Source: Paracoccus salipaludis
Lineage (GTDB): Bacteria > Pseudomonadota > Alphaproteobacteria > Rhodobacterales > Rhodobacteraceae
Direction: 5' to 3'
Assembly: GCF_002287065.1 (NCBI RefSeq)
Contig: NZ_NSJZ01000007.1
Span: forward strand, 62,001 to 126,000
Length of the DNA: 64,000 nucleotides
The notes below the pieces were generated by a model that ran no database searches, was not told where the DNA came from, and was given only the letters and a program-made list of their open reading frames with translations. A program made the translations under genes and the position numbers. The number at the start of each line of letters is the position of its first letter. Within the stretch, counting starts at the first letter, position 1. Shown here piece after piece: positions 59,927-64,000 of the stretch.

Positions 59927-61023
59927 CCGATCTCGCCGCGCCGCCCGCCCGTCTGGGCGCGGTCCAGCAGCAGGTGGTCGAGGACCACGCAGGCCGCCAT
60001 CGCCTCGGCCACCGGCACCGCGCGGATGCCGACGCAGGGATCGTGGCGGCCCTTGGTCACCAGGTCGATCTCTTCGCCCGCGCGGTTGATGGTCCGGCGC
60101 GGCGTCAGGATCGAGCTGGTGGGCTTGACCGCGAAGCGCAGCACGATGTCCTGCCCGGTCGAGATGCCGCCGAGGATGCCGCCCGCATGGTTCGACAGGA
60201 ACTCGGGCCCGTTCGGACCCATGCGGATCTCGTCGGCATTCTCGGTGCCGCGCAGGCGGGCGGCGGCCATGCCCTCGCCGATCTCCACGGCCTTGACCGC
60301 GTTGATCGACATCATCGCCGCCGCAAGGTCGGTGTCGAGCTTGCCGTAGACCGGCGCCCCGAGGCCCGGAGGGCAGCCCCGGATCAGCACCTCGACCACC
60401 GCGCCGACGCTGTCCTGCTCCTTGCGGATGCGGGACAGGTAGTCGGTCCAGGCGGGGACCGCCGCTGCGTCGGGAAGGAAGAAGTCGTTGCGGGTGATTT
60501 CCTCGGGGTCGAAGCGCGAGCGGTCTATTTCCAGCTCGCCCATCTGCACCATGTACCCCGTGATCGTCACCTGTGGCGCCAGTTCCCCCAGGGCCGCGCG
60601 GGCGACGCCCCCAGCGGCGACGCGGGCGGCGGTTTCGCGGGCGCTGGATCGGCCGCCGCCGCGATAGTCGCGGTGGCCGTATTTCAGGTGATAGGTGATG
60701 TCGGCATGGCCGGGGCGGAAGGCCTGGGCGATCTCGCCATAGTCGCGCGAGCGCTGGTCGGTGTTCTCGATCATCAGCTGGACGGGGGTGCCGGTCGTCC
60801 GACCCTCGAAAACGCCGGACAGGATGCGGACGGAATCAGGCTCTTGGCGCTGCGTGGTCATCTTCGACTGGCCGGGGCGGCGGCGGTCGAGGAAGGGCTG
60901 GATCGCGGCCTCGTCCAGCGGCACGCCGGGGGGGCAGCCGTCCACGGTGGCGCCGAGCGCGGGGCCGTGGCTTTCGCCCCAGGTGGTGACGGTGAAGATG
61001 CGGCCGAAGCTGTTGACGCTCAT
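59923..61023 (-). CDS. aroC: Chorismate synthase
   Basis: Last step of the shikimate pathway: removes phosphate from EPSP to give chorismate (EC 4.2.3.5), requiring reduced FMN. 366 residues. The family signatures are clear: [18 protein letters not shown] at the N-terminus, [21 protein letters not shown], and a C-terminal [11 protein letters not shown]. Start ATG 61023. It overlaps the amidotransferase gene by 4 nt, tail to tail (CTAG). No gene is firmly seen upstream on the same strand. Confidence 0.97.
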   Translation of the reverse strand: MSVNSFGRIFTVTTWGESHGPALGATVDGCPPGVPLDEAAIQPFLDRRRPGQSKMTTQRQEPDSVRILSGVFEGRTTGTPVQLMIENTDQRSRDYGEIAQAFRPGHADITYHLKYGHRDYRGGGRSSARETAARVAAGGVARAALGELAPQVTITGYMVQMGELEIDRSRFDPEEITRNDFFLPDAAAVPAWTDYLSRIRKEQDSVGAVVEVLIRGCPPGLGAPVYGKLDTDLAAAMMSINAVKAVEIGEGMAAARLRGTENADEIRMGPNGPEFLSNHAGGILGGISTGQDIVLRFAVKPTSSILTPRRTINRAGEEIDLVTKGRHDPCVGIRAVPVAEAMAACVVLDHLLLDRAQTGGRRGEIG

Positions 61024-61333
61024 GCGGAAAACCCCTTTGCGACGGCATAGGCGAGGGGGACGCGGGGCGCAACGGTGTAGGTTTCAGCGCTGACCGGCAC
61101 GGACCTGTCCGCGCCGCTGTGTGCATCGTCGTCAGCGCAGAGGGCCGATCCGCCCTTGCGTGGTGATCCATCCTTCATAGTCAGGAGCACCACCAGATGC
61201 TCGGCATCCTGTGAAACAACAGTGTCATGCCGGAGGAGCGCCGCATCGCCCGCTGCGACAGCCTCCGCGCGACGCTCCTGCCGCAGCCGGCATTGCCGCC
61301 TCGGCTTGGGCGCTTCCTGCACAGGATCGCGGC
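61024..61333. other. 310-nt stretch with no supported gene
   Basis: This lies between the aroC start and the flavodoxin-like remnant. On the minus strand an open frame of 100 codons overlaps the aroC start codon as ATGA, which would fit an operon partner, but its composition is unconvincing and no family is recognised. On the plus strand only short frames exist. Possibly eroded sequence belonging to the same decayed region as the pseudogene. Confidence 0.4.
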
Positions 61334-61772
61334 CGCAGCCTTGTGGTGTTCCTGTCGCGCTTGGGCAACATGCGGGTGCGGGCAGGCGCCCTGTTCCGCC
61401 GGTTCGGCGCGGAGAGCTGCGCCCGCGCGATCCCTGGCCTGCGGACTACGAGGAGATGATAGCTGGGGCCACGCAGATGCGCGAGCAGGACGGCGCGCTG
61501 TCGCTGGCGCCTCGGAATCTGACCGGCACCGGTGCCGTGTTCCACGGCTTGCCGATCCGGGGCATGGACCTGCCCGCCGTGACCCCCAGCTTCCTGCGGC
61601 GACGACCTGGCAGGCAGGACCGTGGTCCCCTGCGTCACGCGCGGCTATGGAGCAGGCGATGCGCTTCAGACGGCGCGCCCTCCGGCCCCGAACGCCCGGT
61701 TCCTCGCCCCCCTCGTCCTGCGCTGCGGCCATGAACGCGACACCCTGCGCAACTTGGACAAATGCCCGGCTA
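61334..61772 (+). pseudogene. Flavodoxin-like gene broken by frameshifts
   Basis: Three reading frames carry successive parts of one flavodoxin-like protein. Frame 1 gives RSLVVFLSRLGNMRVRAGAL, then FRRFGAE up to about 61412. Frame 2 gives LRPRDPWPADYEEMIAGATQ to about 61595, including GMDLPAVTPSFL. Frame 3 gives TVVPCVTRGYGAGDALQ, with VLRCGHERDTLRNLD, to about 61772. The first break sits at GGAGAGCTG, where a 2-nt duplication explains the shift; the second is near 61600. The FMN-loop (SRLGNMR for SRTGNTR) is also altered. No full-length frame remains, so the gene is very likely dead. Confidence 0.75.
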
Positions 61773-61928
61773 AGGCCCGGTTCCCCTTCGTCATGCCGAC
61801 TAACAGCAAGGCGCCGCCGGTTGACCTTGCCCCGGCACTTTGGCGTTCCGTGGTCAGGCAGCCCCGCGCCTCGGGGCAGTCAGCCTTGCCAGCCTGCCGG
61901 CTTTTCCCAAGCCGGGGCCGCTATCCCC

Positions 61929-62528
61929 TCAGGTCGTTCCGATGGGGACAGGCGCGGCGGCCTGACGGTGAAGCGTCCGGTAGACCGTCGGTCGTGAAAT
62001 CGAAAACAGTTCGGCGAGATCGCTGATCGAGTAATCGCCTGTGTCGTACATGCGCCGCAGTTCCTTCTGCTGGCGCTCGGACAGCTTGGGCTTCTTGCCC
62101 CGCAGCTTGCCCTTGGCGCGGGCCACGGCCATGCCCTCGCGGGTACGCATCCGGATGAGATCGGCCTCGAACTCGGCAAAGGTGGCAAGAATGTTGAAGA
62201 ACAGCTTGCCCATCGGGTCGTTCGGGTCGTGAACGGCCGCGCCAAGCTGCAGCCGAACCCCTCGCGCGGATAGGCTGTCGGCAATCTCGCGCGCGTCGGG
62301 AACCGAGCGCGCCAGCCGGTCGAGCTTGGGCACCACCAGCGTGTCGCCCGGACGCAGGGCTGCCAAGGCCTGATCGAGACCGGGGCGGGCGCGGTTCGTG
62401 CCGGTGAAGCCGTGGTCGGTGTAGATGCGATCCGGCGCGACCCCCAGCCCCGAGAGGATGTCCTTCTGGGCGGCGAGGTCCTGTTTGTCGGTCGAGCAGC
62501 GGGCGTAGCCGATCAGCGTATGGGTCAT
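61929..62528 (-). CDS. Serine recombinase (resolvase/invertase family)
   Basis: Site-specific recombinase of 199 residues. N-terminal catalytic domain with nucleophile Ser12 in YARCSTDKQDL, conserved Arg-rich KLDRLARSVPDAREI and FFNILATFAEFEADLI; C-terminal helix-turn-helix SERQQKELRRMYDTGDYSIS followed by SRPTVYRTLHR. Complete and apparently intact. Tn3-type resolvases and phage-like invertases share this architecture. No transposase or inverted repeat was found beside it. It marks the boundary between the core genome and the reverse-transcriptase region. Confidence 0.93.
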   Translation of the reverse strand: MTHTLIGYARCSTDKQDLAAQKDILSGLGVAPDRIYTDHGFTGTNRARPGLDQALAALRPGDTLVVPKLDRLARSVPDAREIADSLSARGVRLQLGAAVHDPNDPMGKLFFNILATFAEFEADLIRMRTREGMAVARAKGKLRGKKPKLSERQQKELRRMYDTGDYSISDLAELFSISRPTVYRTLHRQAAAPVPIGTT

Positions 62529-63088
62529 GGGTCCAGCATGTAACGCTCAAGCCCCCCTCGATGCAAAACATCCAGGTGGGACTCGGGCCGGGCAGGCATT
62601 GCGAGCCTGTCCGCATGCTCCTTTGAAGGACGACCACCGCCCCCATAGGGGCCGCGGCGAAGCGCATCCGGGTGACGATCGCGCCGGGGGAGGACGTGGT
62701 CCGCTTCTTCCGCGGCATGGGCGAGGGCCCCGCATGAACGCGGTGCGAGCGGCACCTTCATGCGCGCGGCTGGCGGGTCTTCTGCGCGGGGCGAGACGAT
62801 GGACTACCTGTCGAGCCGCGAGGAGGAGGGGCTGGACGGCCACAAGCCGGGCTGGGGCGAGGCGCAGGCGGCCTACGACGACCTCGGCCCCGACGCCGCC
62901 CGGCTGATGAGCGACGAGCAGGGGGGGGGCCTCTGGGCGAGGAGAAGCGCGCAGGCCGCGCGGATACGATGGCGTGGTTAAGGGCGCGCCCTTAAACTGG
63001 AGGAGCAAGGCTGCCGTTTTCTGAAAGAAATCTTCATTATCCATTCGTGGCATGGTAGCGATCTTCCCAAGCGTCGTGGAGGATGGAT
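62529..63088. other. 560-nt boundary stretch, mostly degenerate, with an 18-bp palindrome
   Basis: Between the recombinase start and the reverse-transcriptase start. The first part is GC-rich and holds the broken open frame listed separately, a G9 homopolymer (62921-62929) and a fragment of coding-like sequence (RIRVTIAPGEDVVRFFRGMG). A perfect palindrome, TTAAGGGCGCGCCCTTAA, lies at 62978-62995. After it the composition becomes AT-rich (63020-63088). No RNA gene is recognised, but an untranslated leader or non-coding RNA here cannot be excluded. Confidence 0.45.
62760..62995 (+). pseudogene. Short hypothetical frame broken at a poly-G run
   Basis: Coding-like sequence (MDYLSSREEEGLDGHKPGWG, then AQAAYDDLGPDAARLMSDEQ) runs into nine G at 62921-62929. 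In the native frame the downstream part looks non-coding, but one more (or two fewer) G would join GPLGEEKRAGRADTMAWLRA and stop at 62993-62995, inside the palindrome. This suggests either a recent homopolymer frameshift or a sequencing error. No family recognised; probably a fragment of a mobile-element or plasmid gene. Confidence 0.35.
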
Positions 63089-63091
63089 ATG
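63078..63091 (+). promoter_or_regulatory. Ribosome binding site fixing the reverse transcriptase start
   Basis: GGAGGA at 63078-63083, five nt before ATG 63089. The match is near-perfect and supports the start codon chosen. Confidence 0.8.
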
Positions 63092-64000
63092 GTTGAGTTT
63101 GGAAAGCCTTTTGGTCTGGACAAAGGGGTGATTAATAGTCTGAATTGGGACTTAGCTGCTCAAAAAATAATGAACGAAATCAAGTCGGATTTTATCTACG
63201 CTCCTCATATAAACGTAATTTACCGATGGAACTCGAGGGGCCTGGCGGAAATAGTTAAGGGCGAACTGCAGGGCGGAACATTTCTTCCAGGGCAGCCACT
63301 TACACTCGAGGTGCCAAAATCTGCTAGGATGAGGATAGCGACGAGGCCAGCAAGGAGCGGTCCGAACTATACTCGACCGGGGAGCATATTATTTCCTAAG
63401 GACAGAATCTTCTATCAGATATTGGCAGATGGCGCGATAGATGTGATATCTGCGAGAACGGATAAGTCTAGAAGCTTTAGTCATCATATTGATGAAGACA
63501 ACCCAGAGAAAATGTTTCGCTCTACGAGGGCATGTTGGGCTGATTTTCAAAAGGCTCTCAAGGAGTATGCAGAAGACGATAGTGTTAACTACGTAATTAA
63601 GCTCGACATCGCTAATTTCTTCTCATCGATAAACCAGCACACTCTCGTTAATATGCTTTCTGATGCTGGGTATCCTAAGACATTTGTAGACCGGTTGGAG
63701 AATGTCCTACTGACTTTTACGACCAATAGATCGTCACGCGGGATTGTGCAGGGGATGTTCCCAAGTGACATGCTTGGCAATTATTACCTTTCTCCATTTG
63801 ACAGATTCCTGAATGACGAAGGGGTGCAGTCCGCAAGATACGTTGATGATGTCTATATTTTTGTTGATTCCACCGCTTCAGCGGACGCGTTGATCCGAGC
63901 TGTCGCTCCCGAGCTTCGCAGCTATGACCTAGCTCTTAATGAAGCCAAGTGCTGCATATTCCCTAAGGCACAGTTGGTCGTTGAGGAGCCAGACCTTGAG
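63089..64000 (+). CDS. Reverse transcriptase of unknown-group/defence-associated type, C-terminus outside window
   Basis: At least 304 residues. RT motif A is IKLDIANFFSSI (Asp173), motif B is GIVQGMFPSDMLGN (Gln221, Gly222), motif C is ARYVDDVYIF (Asp253-Asp254), and motif D is LALNEAKC (Lys287). Upstream, PKSARMRIATRP and ILFPKDRIFYQILADG form the fingers region, and RSFSHHI with a following helical segment precedes motif A. There is no group II intron maturase or Avd/diversity-generating context. The gene is AT-rich with ATA, TTA and AGA codons scarce elsewhere here, so it is horizontally acquired. By family knowledge such enzymes make DNA in phage defence or abortive infection. The C-terminal part and any partner genes lie beyond the window, so the subgroup cannot be named. 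Confidence 0.88.
   Translation, partial: MVEFGKPFGLDKGVINSLNWDLAAQKIMNEIKSDFIYAPHINVIYRWNSRGLAEIVKGELQGGTFLPGQPLTLEVPKSARMRIATRPARSGPNYTRPGSILFPKDRIFYQILADGAIDVISARTDKSRSFSHHIDEDNPEKMFRSTRACWADFQKALKEYAEDDSVNYVIKLDIANFFSSINQHTLVNMLSDAGYPKTFVDRLENVLLTFTTNRSSRGIVQGMFPSDMLGNYYLSPFDRFLNDEGVQSARYVDDVYIFVDSTASADALIRAVAPELRSYDLALNEAKCCIFPKAQLVVEEPDLE

Noticed and set aside
61020-61322. Possible small minus-strand gene overlapping the aroC start by ATGA
   Set aside because: The overlap is suggestive, but the protein has no family, no membrane or signal feature and no ribosome site at either candidate start; left as unassigned sequence.
61929-62528. Resolvase of a complete Tn3-type transposon
   Set aside because: No TnpA transposase and no terminal inverted repeats seen nearby; the element may extend beyond the window, but it cannot be claimed.
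63089-64000. Group II intron-encoded protein or diversity-generating RT
   Set aside because: The gene starts with its own strong ribosome site, there is no intron domain V/VI-like structure visible near it, and no template/variable repeat or Avd gene; the C-terminus is not visible, so this is rejected provisionally.

Overview
The window is GC-rich chromosomal DNA of an alphaproteobacterium of the Rhodobacteraceae, most likely Paracoccus or a close relative. The evidence is the gene content (CckA hybrid kinase, coaBC, a suf operon with two cysteine desulfurases, glnD-murJ, GTTC-N7-GTTC SOS boxes, rsmI-yraN-gshB) and tightly packed operons with many 4-nt ATGA/GTGA overlaps. No rRNA, tRNA or CRISPR array was recognised.

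Layout. 1-19,360 is housekeeping: an AI-2E family transporter cut by the window edge, ilvC with a strong terminator, a UbiH-type hydroxylase, a HAD phosphatase, a GntR regulator with AlkA-like glycosylase and esterase, an HNH nuclease, a PA0069-type radical SAM protein under an SOS box, arsC, trpS, a rhomboid homologue lacking its catalytic residues, the glnD-murJ pair, an LpoA-like lipoprotein, then rsmI-yraN and gshB. 19,389-37,089 is one long co-directional catabolic cluster of 15 genes behind a promoter whose -10 region lies inside a 25-bp inverted repeat: Gfo/Idh/MocA dehydrogenase, CoA-transferase, enoyl-CoA hydratase, aldehyde dehydrogenase, sugar ABC importer (binding protein, two permeases, ATPase), two GMC oxidoreductases around an SDR, a DUF993 aldolase-like protein, a LacI regulator, glycerate kinase and an AGE-family sugar epimerase. 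It imports a carbohydrate and appears to degrade it by oxidation, with glycerate as one end product; the substrate cannot be named from sequence. 37,145-47,552 holds comM/yifB, then coaBC leading directly into the suf Fe-S assembly operon (NifS-like desulfurase, sufB, an AT-richer ORFan, sufC, sufD, two YIP1-like membrane proteins, sufS). 47,615-61,023 returns to housekeeping: lytic transglycosylase, CHASE-domain kinase, cckA, RsmB-like methyltransferase, recA with its SOS box, a serine hydrolase, alaS, a class II amidotransferase and aroC.

61,024-64,000 is different. A flavodoxin-like gene is broken by frameshifts. It is followed by a serine recombinase, a degenerate stretch ending in an 18-bp perfect palindrome, and then an abruptly AT-richer gene for a reverse transcriptase (motifs DIANFF, VQG, YVDD) that runs off the window end. 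This looks like the edge of a horizontally acquired island. The reverse transcriptase resembles the unknown-group/defence-associated type rather than a group II intron or diversity-generating enzyme, and it is the best candidate here for an undescribed system.
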